Assembly (NCBI RefSeq): GCF_029910215.1
Contig: NZ_CP110395.1
Span: 4,402,001-4,466,000, forward strand
DNA: 64,000 bases
Reading direction: 5' to 3'
From: Paraburkholderia sp. D15
Lineage (GTDB): Bacteria; Pseudomonadota; Gammaproteobacteria; Burkholderiales; Burkholderiaceae
The position numbers and the translations under genes were made by a program. Below the pieces are notes generated by a model that searched no databases, was not told the DNA's origin, and saw only the letters and a program-made list of their open reading frames with translations. Positions within the stretch are counted from its first letter, which is position 1, and each line of letters begins with the position of its first letter. Below, piece by piece: positions 44,990-52,792 of the stretch.

Positions 44990-46657
44990 ATGAAGTTTTC
45001 TTTTTTGTCTCCGCGACGCTCTTGTGTGTTTTCTGGTCATTCTTTTGTTGGCCTTTCCTTGTTTTCGCGTCGGTCTATTTGTGTTCCCCCTGTGCGGGGG
45101 GGCACTTACTTTCTTTGCCGCGGCAAAGAAAGTAAGCAAAGAAAGCCGCTTCAAACCGCCAACATCAAAGCGGCACCCTCGCACAGCCCAAAAAGTGGCC
45201 ACCCTCGCGAGCAGTTCCTCACACAGCAACCCACAGTGACATTGCAGTCATCCGCACCGCCGCTGGCATACCGCACCGACGAGCGCGCAGCGCGAGCCGG
45301 GAAGAATGACTGCCTTGTCACGGACGCGGAATGTGCGGTGGCACAGATTCCAGATGCACCACTGCCGAATGCAGACCACGGAACCCACTTAAGAGTTAGC
45401 GGTGTGAGCCGCTTTCTTTTGCCTACTTTTCTTTGCGGCTGGCAAAGAAAAGTAGGTGCCGCCCCGCACAGGGGCAACGCTAATAAACCAGAAGCAATTG
45501 AATCAAGAGCAAGAGCAAGAGCAAAAGCAAAAGCAAAAGCAAAAGCAAAAGCAAGAGCAACGATAACAGCAAAAACAAACCAGGCAAAACCGAAAAACCA
45601 AACCGGCGTAGCCATCATCAGCGCGCTGCTAGTCGTAGCCCTATCAGCAATCCTGGTCTCAGGCATGCTATGGCGCCAGCAAGTGCAAATCCGAAGGATA
45701 GAGAACCAGCGCCTCCTATCCCAAGCCCAATGGGTAGCGCGCGGCGCCTTAGACTGGACACGCCTGATCCTTCGCTCCGAAGGCGACACATCCGCGGGAA
45801 TCACCTACTTAGGTGGCCTATGGGGCGTCCCCATCGCCAAAACACGCCTATCCGATTTCCTGGGCCAGATCGGCGAAGCCAAAAACTCCCAACAAGCCGC
45901 CGACACCCACCTGTCCGGCTCGATCGAAGACGCCCAAGCGAAATTCAATCTGAGAAATCTGGTCTCCAGCCCCGCCCCCGGCGTCTTGCAGATCAGCGCC
46001 GAACAAGTCGGCGCCTACCAGCGCCTGCTGGTTTCGCTGGGCATCAGCGGCGCGCTAGCCAAAGCGACCGCCGTGCAGGTGCGCTCGAGCCTGACCCAAT
46101 CGGCGACCCGGTTCCAGACCATCACCTCGACGAACGGCACCGCCCCCACTCCGTCCCCGCAAGGCGGCGCGATCGGCGGCACCTTCACCGACAAACCCGG
46201 CATGGAAGACGGCAACGACAACATCACGCAGATGCCGTTGCAGATGACCAGCGTCGACTCGCTCCTCGACATCCCCGGCTACACGCCGGAAACCGTCGCG
46301 CGTCTGCGCCCCTTCGTCACCGTGCTGCCGACGGTGTCGGCCGTCAACATGAACACCGCCTCCGCCGAAGTGATCGCGGCCGTCATACCCAGCATGAGCG
46401 TGTCGTCCGCGCAGGCATTCGTCGCGCGTCGCCAGACGGTGTTCTTCCACAACATCAGCGACGTGCAACTCGCGCTGCAAGGCGCCGGCGCGCAGCAGGT
46501 CTCGATCGACCCGAATCAGCTCGACGTCACCACCAGCTATTTCCTCGTCCACGGCCGCGTTCAGCACGAACGTGCGGTCGTGGATCGCATCACCCTCGTC
46601 TATCGCGACCCGTTGACTCACACTACGCGTATCGTGCGAGTACAAGACCAATCATGA
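44990..46657 (+). CDS. gspK: Type II secretion minor pseudopilin GspK with about 200 extra N-terminal residues from an inserted repeat element
   Basis: The frame from ATG 44990 (GGAGAG before it, one base past the gspJ stop) is open for 555 codons, but GspK is usually about 330-350 residues. Recognisable GspK starts with G206-VAIISALLVVALSAILVSGMLWRQQ (prepilin cleavage expected after Gly206). It continues with RGALDWTRLILRSE, FNLRNL, DSLLDIPGYTP and VNMNTASAEVIAAVIPS, so the mature part of about 349 residues is complete. The first 205 residues are translated from an inverted-repeat element and low-complexity DNA (RARARAKAKAKAKAKARA). Whether this long leader is made, or an internal start is used, is open; no in-frame ATG lies near residue 200. 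Confidence 0.85.
   Translation: MKFSFLSPRRSCVFSGHSFVGLSLFSRRSICVPPVRGGTYFLCRGKESKQRKPLQTANIKAAPSHSPKSGHPREQFLTQQPTVTLQSSAPPLAYRTDERAARAGKNDCLVTDAECAVAQIPDAPLPNADHGTHLRVSGVSRFLLPTFLCGWQRKVGAAPHRGNANKPEAIESRARARAKAKAKAKAKARATITAKTNQAKPKNQTGVAIISALLVVALSAILVSGMLWRQQVQIRRIENQRLLSQAQWVARGALDWTRLILRSEGDTSAGITYLGGLWGVPIAKTRLSDFLGQIGEAKNSQQAADTHLSGSIEDAQAKFNLRNLVSSPAPGVLQISAEQVGAYQRLLVSLGISGALAKATAVQVRSSLTQSATRFQTITSTNGTAPTPSPQGGAIGGTFTDKPGMEDGNDNITQMPLQMTSVDSLLDIPGYTPETVARLRPFVTVLPTVSAVNMNTASAEVIAAVIPSMSVSSAQAFVARRQTVFFHNISDVQLALQGAGAQQVSIDPNQLDVTTSYFLVHGRVQHERAVVDRITLVYRDPLTHTTRIVRVQDQS
45072..45490. mobile_element. MITE-like inverted-repeat element inserted at the start of gspK
   Basis: About 420 bases bounded by long, imperfect terminal inverted repeats of roughly 80 bases. 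Each contains CCCCTGTGCGGGG-type bases and a nested palindrome: 32 bp perfect at 45105-45136, and 15-bp arms at 45422-45436 and 45442-45456. The interior has no transposase and no recognisable protein. Similar CTTTCTTTGCC-type palindromes are, to my knowledge, dispersed in Paraburkholderia genomes. It leaves the gspK frame open. Confidence 0.72.
45505..45558 (+). repeat. Nine hexanucleotide repeats in the gspK leader region
   Basis: Units AAGAGC (three), AAAAGC (five) and AAGAGC (one) in direct succession, encoding alternating Arg/Lys and Ala. Gain or loss of a unit would change the protein by two residues and keep the frame. Confidence 0.85.
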
Positions 46658-46689
46658 ATAACGCCTTTCCCAGAGAGAGTGGCCTTTGA
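46654..46689 (+). CDS. 11-codon coupling ORF between gspK and gspL
   Basis: ATG at 46654 overlaps the gspK stop (ATGA) and the frame MNNAFPRESGL ends with a TGA that overlaps the TTG start of gspL (TTGA). It could hand ribosomes from gspK to gspL, whose own start is weak. No homology is expected for so short a peptide; the call rests on the two exact overlaps. Confidence 0.35.
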   Translation: MNNAFPRESGL

Positions 46690-48110
46690 GCACGCTGATC
46701 GTCCTACTGCCGCCGCGTGATCCGGCGGTGCCATCGCAGGAATGGCAATTGCCGGAGCTGCCGTTCGTGCTGCTCGACAAGTCGGGCCGCACCCAGCGCG
46801 CCGGGCGCTCGGCGCTCGCGCTGCTGCCACGCGCGTCGACCACGGTGCTGATGGTCGCCGCGCGCGACCTGCTGATGATGCCCACCACCCTGCCCCCGCT
46901 GCGCGGCCCGAAGCTGCGCCAGGCGCTGCCGAACATCGTCGAGGATCAACTGATCCAGGACCCGCAGACCTGCCACATCGCCGTCGATCCGAAGCCGCTC
47001 GCGGGCGGCAAGCAGATGCTCGCGATCGTCGACCGTGGCTGGTTCCGCTTTATCTGCGAAGCGTTCTCGACGGCCGGTCACCGCAGCCTGCGCGCCGTGC
47101 CGGTCACGCGCTGTCTGCCGCAAGCGGCCGCCGTGGCCGATGAACCCGCCGAAGTCGCCGAACTGGTCAGCGCCGGCGAACCGGGCGCCCTCGCCGCTGC
47201 CACGGTCGCGACGTCGCTGCCGGGCGTCGCGCCCGTCGTCGCGCCCGGCACGGCCTCGGCGACGCCGATGGTGGCCACCGTGCTCGGCGCGGTCGTCCAG
47301 ACCGCGCCCGCGCTGTTGCTCGAAGGCGCGGTCGAAGTCGCGAACGACAGGACCGTGCCGCGCGTCGAGGTGGCGATCGCCCGTGGCGTGCAAGGCGAAG
47401 GGCTGGCGGTGCCGGCCAACGCCGTGAATGCGACGCTCGCCGCGCTCGCGGGCGCCGCGCCGGTGTCGCTGTACATGCTCACCGAAATTCCCGGCAACGA
47501 GCCGAGCCTTGCCGCGACGAGTCCGGCGCGGCTCGCGTCGCACGTGCACGGCGCGAGTCCGCTGCCGTTCGAACAGCTGGCGCGCCGTGCGCTGGAATGC
47601 CGTTTCGATCTGTGCCAGTTCGAGTTCGCGTCGCAGCCGTGGCGTCTGGATCGCGCGACGCTGCGCCGTCTGCGCCTGCCGGTGCTACTGGCGATCGGCG
47701 CGCTGCTGGTCGCGATCGTCGGCATGAACGTGCAGTGGCTGATGCTTGCGCATCAACGCGACGCGATCAACACGCAGATGACCGAACTGCTGCTCAATAC
47801 CTTCCCGAAGACGACCGTCGTGCTCGACGCACCCGATCAGATGTCGCGCCAGTTGCAGCAATTGCGCGTGGCGGCGGGCGAGTTGTCGCCGGACGATTTC
47901 CTGTCGCTCGCCGACGGCCTCGCGCGTTCGCTGGCGCCGGTGCCGGTCAACGGCATCGCCGCGCTCGATTATCACGACCGCCGGCTCGACGTGACCTTCA
48001 AACCCGAGGTGAAGCTCGACCCGGACTTCGCCAAGCGTCTCGCGCGTAATGGGCTGAATGGCGCGATCGACAGCAATACCGGCAAGTGGACCATCAGGAA
48101 CGGACAATGA
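46686..48110 (+). CDS. gspL: Type II secretion inner membrane assembly protein GspL
   Basis: 474 residues from a TTG start. N-terminal actin-like cytoplasmic domain that binds GspE (STLIVLLPPRDPAVPSQEWQLPELPFVLLDKSGRTQRAG; PTTLPPLRGPKLRQALPNIVEDQLIQDP), an Ala/Val-rich middle part, one membrane helix (LPVLLAIGALLVAIVGMNVQWLML, about residues 335-358), then a periplasmic ferredoxin-like domain (FLSLADGLARSLAPVPVNGIAALDYHDRRLDV). The start is inferred from the GspL N-terminus following at once. It overlaps gspM by 4 bases. Confidence 0.88.
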   Translation: MSTLIVLLPPRDPAVPSQEWQLPELPFVLLDKSGRTQRAGRSALALLPRASTTVLMVAARDLLMMPTTLPPLRGPKLRQALPNIVEDQLIQDPQTCHIAVDPKPLAGGKQMLAIVDRGWFRFICEAFSTAGHRSLRAVPVTRCLPQAAAVADEPAEVAELVSAGEPGALAAATVATSLPGVAPVVAPGTASATPMVATVLGAVVQTAPALLLEGAVEVANDRTVPRVEVAIARGVQGEGLAVPANAVNATLAALAGAAPVSLYMLTEIPGNEPSLAATSPARLASHVHGASPLPFEQLARRALECRFDLCQFEFASQPWRLDRATLRRLRLPVLLAIGALLVAIVGMNVQWLMLAHQRDAINTQMTELLLNTFPKTTVVLDAPDQMSRQLQQLRVAAGELSPDDFLSLADGLARSLAPVPVNGIAALDYHDRRLDVTFKPEVKLDPDFAKRLARNGLNGAIDSNTGKWTIRNGQ

Positions 48111-48610
48111 AAGCTGAACTCGCTCAAACATGGGCCGGATTCTGGGACCAGCGCACCGAGCGCGAAAAGACGATTCTCGCGTGGGGCGGCGGCGTGCTCG
48201 CCGTGGTCATCGCGTGGTCGGTGTTGTGGGCGCCGGCTCAGGAAGGCCGCGCGCGTCTGCGTGAATCGCTGCCCAGCCTGCAACGCCAACTCGCGCAGAT
48301 GACCGCGCAGGCCAACGAGGCGCGTCCGCTGGCGGCCGCGGCGCAAGGCGTCGCGCCGACCGGCGCCGCGTTGAAGGACGCGCTGACCGCGTCGCTCACC
48401 GATCATGGTCTGACCGCGACGCAGGTCCAGGTGATCGGCAATGCCGTGCAGATCCAGTTGAAGAATGCGTCGTTCCCGGCGTGGACGAGCTGGGTCGACG
48501 ACGTGCGCAAGCAGTTCAAGGTGCAGGTCGCCGAGGCGCACGTCACCGCGTTGAAGGACGACGGTCAGGTGGACCTGAGCGCGTCGTTGCAGCCGTCCAC
48601 CGCGAAATGA
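48107..48610 (+). CDS. gspM: Type II secretion inner membrane protein GspM
   Basis: 167 residues from MKAELAQTWAGFWDQRTEREKTILAWGGGVLAVVIAWSVLWAPAQEGRARL: a short cytoplasmic part, one membrane helix near 29-48 and a periplasmic domain (SLTDHGLTATQVQVIGNAVQIQLKNASFPAWTSWVDDV). ATG overlaps the gspL stop (ATGA). Pairs with GspL to stabilise GspE at the membrane. An upstream in-frame codon is not needed. Confidence 0.9.
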   Translation: MKAELAQTWAGFWDQRTEREKTILAWGGGVLAVVIAWSVLWAPAQEGRARLRESLPSLQRQLAQMTAQANEARPLAAAAQGVAPTGAALKDALTASLTDHGLTATQVQVIGNAVQIQLKNASFPAWTSWVDDVRKQFKVQVAEAHVTALKDDGQVDLSASLQPSTAK

Positions 48611-48635
48611 TCGCGTCGATACAGGATCTTTCCGC

Positions 48636-49415
48636 ATGACTTACTGGATGCGGCGCCTGCGCGCCGCGCTACCCTGGCTGGCGATTGCGGTGGTGTCGGC
48701 CGCGATCGTGATGCTCACGCTGTTGCCGGCCGCCTGGATTACCCCGCAGTTCGCGAAACAGACGCGCGGCCACGTCAATCTCGTCGATCCGGCCGGCTCG
48801 TTATGGCACGGTTCGGCCACGCTGATGCTGGCCGCCGGCTCCGATCTGAGCACGGCGACGCTGCTGCCCGGACGGATCGAATGGACTACCGCGTTCTGGC
48901 CGCTGTTCACCGGCCGCGTTCGCATGACCATGCGGCACAGCGAAGCGATGCCCGAGCCGATCAATGTCGATGCCACCTTGCGCACCGCCACGGTGACGTC
49001 CGGCGCGATCGCCGTGCCCGCTTCGTTGCTGAGCGGCCTGGGCGCGCCGTTCAACACGCTCGATCTGCAGGGCGACGTACAGCTTGCGTGGTCGGACTGG
49101 CGCAGCTTCAACCGCGAAGCATTCGGGCAGATGACGATCACGCTGAACGACGTCAGTTCGCGCGTGTCGCTGGTGCGGCCGCTTGGGTCATACCGGATGG
49201 TGTTTCAGGCGCAGGGCGAGTCGTCGACGCTCGATCTGTCCACGCTGAAGGGGCCATTGATGCTGTCCGGCCACGGCACGGTATCGGCGGCATCGACGGA
49301 ATTTCATGGCTCGGCTAGCGCCACGCCCGAGGCGCATGACAACCTCGCGGGGCTGCTGAATCTGCTGGGACGTCCGAGCGGACCGGATACGGTGGCGCTG
49401 ACCTTCGTGCACTGA
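48636..49415 (+). CDS. gspN: Type II secretion protein GspN
   Basis: 259 residues: N-terminal membrane helix (LPWLAIAVVSAAIVMLTLLPAAWI) followed by a periplasmic beta-rich domain with the GspN opening (HVNLVDPAGSLWHGSATLML; TLLPGRIEWTTAFWPLFTGRVRMTMRH). GspN is an accessory subunit present only in some type II systems. Last gene of the gsp locus, followed by a bidirectional terminator. Confidence 0.88.
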   Translation: MTYWMRRLRAALPWLAIAVVSAAIVMLTLLPAAWITPQFAKQTRGHVNLVDPAGSLWHGSATLMLAAGSDLSTATLLPGRIEWTTAFWPLFTGRVRMTMRHSEAMPEPINVDATLRTATVTSGAIAVPASLLSGLGAPFNTLDLQGDVQLAWSDWRSFNREAFGQMTITLNDVSSRVSLVRPLGSYRMVFQAQGESSTLDLSTLKGPLMLSGHGTVSAASTEFHGSASATPEAHDNLAGLLNLLGRPSGPDTVALTFVH

Positions 49416-49498
49416 CGGACCCTGAGCTGATAGCCGGCGCGTTGATGCGTGTTCGTCGGCACGGTTTCAAACTTTCAAACTCGACGCACGCGATAACG

Positions 49499-49539
49499 AA
49501 AAAGAGGCATGGCCGCATTTCGCGGGCATGCCTCTTTTT
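49499..49539. terminator. Bidirectional intrinsic terminator after gspN
   Basis: Arms AAAAAGAGGCATG (49499-49511) and CATGCCTCTTTTT (49527-49539) around a 15-base loop, with T-runs on both strands. It separates the gsp operon from the convergent efflux gene. Confidence 0.88.
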
Positions 49540-49565
49540 TGACATCTACGACCAGGACAGTCGCG

Positions 49566-51173
49566 TTACTTGCCTTGCTGCGCTTGAAGTTCCACTGACG
49601 CAGCACCGTTTTGCGCGAGCGGCGCGTCGGCCGAAGCGACCGGTGCCGCTGGTGCCACCGACGAAGCCGGCAACGGCGCCGGCGCAGCCACATCGCCCGT
49701 TTCGCGGTTCATCTGCGCGACATCCCAGCCGCCGCCGAGCGCCTTCACGAGACCCACCGACGACACCATCCGCTGCCCTGCGAGGCTTTCCAGTTTCTGC
49801 TCGGCCGTGAACGCGGTGGTCTGCGCGGTCAGCACGTTCACGTAGCCGACGGTGCCCGCCTTGTACTCGTTCGTGACGATGGCGAGCGCCTGACGCGCCG
49901 AGTCCACCGCCTGCTGTTGCACGACGATTTCCTGTTCGAGAATGCGCTGCGACGCAAGGTTGTCCTCGACGTCCTGGAACGCGGCCAGCACGGTCTGACG
50001 ATAGGTCGCGACGTCCTGGTCGTAAGCGGCGCGCGCGGCCTCGGTCTTCGCCCGGCGCAGACCGGCGTCGAACAGCGTGGCCGCGAGTTGCGGACCGACG
50101 GTCCAGAACCGCGACGGCATGGTCAACAGTTGCGAGAACACCGAATTCTCGAAGCCGCCCGTGGCCGACAGCGTCAGTGTCGGGAAAAACGCCGCGATCG
50201 CGACGCCGATCTGTTCGTTCGCCGCCGCCGCCTTGCGTTCCGCCGAGGCGATGTCCGGCCGCCGTTCGAGCAGCGCCGACGGCATCTGCGCGGGTACGGC
50301 GGGCGGCGTGGCAGTGAGCGGCGCCGGCGCGATCGCGAAAGTCGAGGCCGGTTCGCCGACCAGCACGGCGATCGCATGTTCGTCCTGGGCGCGCTGCACA
50401 CCGTTGTCGATCGCGGCGGCTTGCGCGGACTGCAACTGCGTTTGCGCCTGAATCACGTCGGAGCGGGCCGCGACGCCGGCCGCGTACTGATTTTGCGTGA
50501 GCTGCAGCGAGCGCTTGTACGCATCGACGGTGTCGTCGAGCAGCTTCTGGGCCGAGTCGAGCGCGCGCAGCGAGAAGTAGGTCTGCGCGAGCGTGGCCTG
50601 CGCCGACAGCCGCGCGTTCGCGAGATCGGCGGCGGCGCCCTGCTGACCGGCCTTCTGCGAATTCACCTGACGCGTCACCGAGCCCCACAGGTCCGGCTCC
50701 CAGCTCGCGTCGAGTTGCACGTTGAAGCTGTTGTTGATGCCGGAGCGGCTCGTCGCGGTAGTCGCATTGCCGCTCGACAACGCACCGTTGCCCGAACGCG
50801 TTGCCCCCGCCGACGCGCCAATGGTCGGGAAGTACGCGGCGCGCGCTTCGCCGACGAGCGCGCGCGCCTGCCGGTAAGCGGCCGCATATTGCGCGATGGT
50901 CTGGTTCGCGACGTTCAGCTTGTCTTCGAGTGCGTTGAGTTGCGGGTCCTGATAGATGGTCCACCAGTCGCCGCGGTCCTGCCGGTCGGACGGCTGCGCG
51001 ACCTTCCAGCCGGGCGCGGCTTCCTTGTACGACGCGGGAATCTGCGCCGCGGGCCGCTGATAGTCCGGGCCCACCGCGCAGGCGGCGAGCAGGCTCGCGA
51101 GAGCCGCGGCGACGGCGATAGTCAGGGCGCGAGGCGCAACGGTCCGCGCGTGCGCGATTCGATCAGACTGCAT
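49566..51173 (-). CDS. NodT-family outer membrane efflux lipoprotein
   Basis: 535 residues from MQSDRIAHARTVAPRALTIAVAAALASLLAACAVGPDYQRP; the lipobox LLAAC gives a lipidated Cys typical of RND/EmrAB outer membrane factors. Two OEP repeats follow (FWWTIYQDP-like DWWTIYQDPQLNALED, ASWEPDLWGSVTRQV, LLERRPDIASAERKAAAANEQIGVA, ATLFDAGLRRAKTEAARAAYDQDVATYRQTVLAAFQDVEDNL). An Ala/Pro-rich tail follows. The frame opens at 51251, but 51173 starts the signal. It is likely the outer membrane channel for the DHA2 transporter at 52.8 kb. Confidence 0.92.
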   Translation of the reverse strand: MQSDRIAHARTVAPRALTIAVAAALASLLAACAVGPDYQRPAAQIPASYKEAAPGWKVAQPSDRQDRGDWWTIYQDPQLNALEDKLNVANQTIAQYAAAYRQARALVGEARAAYFPTIGASAGATRSGNGALSSGNATTATSRSGINNSFNVQLDASWEPDLWGSVTRQVNSQKAGQQGAAADLANARLSAQATLAQTYFSLRALDSAQKLLDDTVDAYKRSLQLTQNQYAAGVAARSDVIQAQTQLQSAQAAAIDNGVQRAQDEHAIAVLVGEPASTFAIAPAPLTATPPAVPAQMPSALLERRPDIASAERKAAAANEQIGVAIAAFFPTLTLSATGGFENSVFSQLLTMPSRFWTVGPQLAATLFDAGLRRAKTEAARAAYDQDVATYRQTVLAAFQDVEDNLASQRILEQEIVVQQQAVDSARQALAIVTNEYKAGTVGYVNVLTAQTTAFTAEQKLESLAGQRMVSSVGLVKALGGGWDVAQMNRETGDVAAPAPLPASSVAPAAPVASADAPLAQNGAASVELQAQQGK

Positions 51174-51444
51174 GCAATGGATTCCTTCTGGACGCCGCGA
51201 CGCCGGCAATGGCGGCACCGCTGGCCGGGCGAGATCATGGTCTGCCGGCATGTTAGCGTATGAACCCGCCTGAACGCGGGAAACTGAAAGGGTAATGCGC
51301 GGACGCGCGCAGGTGTGTTACCGAGGGTATGGGGATGGTTACGCGTTGTTACCGGGCGCGTGCCGGCTGGGGATGCCTTCGCAGACTTTTGCCCGCGACG
51401 CGCGTGGCAAGTGAAGCGCGCGTCAAGCGCGCGCCGTCCACGGA

Positions 51445-51849
51445 TCAGCCGCGTGTGTCTGCGGATTTCGCCTGCCGGGCGAGCTTGCCGGCCGCCGCGC
51501 GGCAAGGCGCGTCGCCGCGACTCTGGCAAGAACCGGCAACCGCCGCGAGATGACCATGACCGGGCTGAAGCGCCCTGTTAACCGCACCCGCCGAATTCAC
51601 CGAGGTCGCCGCCACGCTGCTTGCCGGCCCGCCCAACGCCTTCACCATTGCGGCGGGCTTCCCCTTCTTCTGCCCTCGTCGATGCTCGATCCACGCCAGC
51701 ACCGCCACGCCTACCGATCCACCAGGCAAGACGAACAACACCGCGAACAGCGCGAGTTTCCACCAGCGGTACGGGCCTTGAAAGCTATGTAGCGCGGAAT
51801 CGGTCAGGGAGCGGCTCAAGCCGCCAAGCGTGTTTTTGAGGTACAGCAT
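51445..51849 (-). CDS. Small membrane protein of unknown function
   Basis: 134 residues from MLYLKNTLGGLSRSLTDSALHSFQGPYRWWKLALFAVLFVLPGGSVGVAVLAWIEHRR: amphipathic start, one membrane helix, then a basic, Ala-rich cytoplasmic tail with no motif I recognise. AAGGA stands 7 bases before the ATG; the frame further upstream (to 51978) has no ribosome site. The gene is divergent from the marR-efflux operon and may share its regulation. Confidence 0.65.
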   Translation of the reverse strand: MLYLKNTLGGLSRSLTDSALHSFQGPYRWWKLALFAVLFVLPGGSVGVAVLAWIEHRRGQKKGKPAAMVKALGGPASSVAATSVNSAGAVNRALQPGHGHLAAVAGSCQSRGDAPCRAAAGKLARQAKSADTRG

Positions 51850-52043
51850 CGGAGAATCCTTTTTCGCACGGAGCGGTGTCGCGGCGTGCGGGCAAGCGGT
51901 CAGAACATAGTCTCGGGTGGCGCGGATCGCGCGTAACTCGTTGCCTATAATAATATTGACTATGCAATTAAATTTCAAGATACTTGCCTCCGCGCACGGT
52001 GAACGTGTTGTTTTTCCGCGCTTCGCACTACGTGAAATCAGGT

Positions 52044-52071
52044 TTGACTTGTCTGCTTAGGCAGCTAAAAT
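52044..52071 (+). promoter_or_regulatory. Promoter of marR with a candidate MarR operator in the spacer
   Basis: TTGACT (52044-52049), 16-base spacer, TAAAAT (52066-52071), 27 bases before the marR ATG. The spacer holds CTGC-TTAG-GCAG inside a 20-base imperfect palindrome (14 of 20 positions symmetric). A MarR dimer bound there would block polymerase, giving autorepression. A similar CTG-GCAG pair lies at 52690-52703 upstream of the transporter. Confidence 0.6.
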
Positions 52072-52097
52072 CCGCTTTTGCTAGATGATGGCTTGTA

Positions 52098-52646
52098 ATG
52101 ACGATGACTGACGGTCCCTACAAAGCGGACGAGATTTGCCTCGAATCGAGTCTCGGCTACTACCTGTCGAAAGCGCGGAACGTGCTGGTCGAGCGGACCG
52201 ATCGCGCGGTCAAACCATTGGGGCTCACCGCGCAGCAGATCGGCGTGGTGTTGATGTTGTCGTCGGGCCGGGCGGATACGCCGTTCGAGTTGTCGCGCGC
52301 CATGTCGTACGACAGCGGATCGATGACGCGTCTGCTGGATCGCCTTGAAAAGAAAGGCTTTGTGGTCCGCACGCGCAGCGACGCCGACCGCCGCATGGTG
52401 AAACTCGAACTGACGCCGCTGGGTCGGGAGGCCGCGCGGCAACTGCCCGGTCTCGGCGCCGAAGTGCTGAACGAGCAGCTACGCGGATTTTCGTCCGCGG
52501 ACCTGGCGACCTTGATCGATCTGCTCGCGCGGTTTATCGCGAACGGCATCGGCGAGGGCAGCGGCGCGGGTTGTGGGCTGGCGTCGCGGGAAGACGCGCC
52601 GGATGCTTCGTCGGATGCACCGGCGTCGGAAGAAGGCGAGCACTAA
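52098..52646 (+). CDS. MarR-family regulator of the efflux operon
   Basis: 182 residues. Winged helix with recognition region LTAQQIGVVLMLSSGRADTPFELSRAMSYDSGSMTRLLDRLEKKGFVVRTRSDADRRMVKLELTPLG. Acidic, Ser/Ala-rich C-terminal tail. It is followed after 146 bases by a DHA2 transporter gene on the same strand, the common repressor-pump layout, so it probably represses the pump until a drug or phenolic ligand binds. Confidence 0.9.
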   Translation: MTMTDGPYKADEICLESSLGYYLSKARNVLVERTDRAVKPLGLTAQQIGVVLMLSSGRADTPFELSRAMSYDSGSMTRLLDRLEKKGFVVRTRSDADRRMVKLELTPLGREAARQLPGLGAEVLNEQLRGFSSADLATLIDLLARFIANGIGEGSGAGCGLASREDAPDASSDAPASEEGEH

Positions 52647-52792
52647 CTGGCATTAACTGGAACGGCGTAGTTTGAACGCGTCGTTGTGATGAGATATCTG
52701 TCTGGGCAGAGAGTGATCCGGCATGTAAGCGCACCATTCGGTGACAGCGATAAAGCTGCCGCGACAAGCTTTGCAGATTGAGGAGAACACCT

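Noticed and set aside
45072..45490. Transposase or cargo gene inside the gspK element
   Set aside because: The interior is too short and none of its frames resembles a transposase or other protein; it can only be a non-autonomous element.
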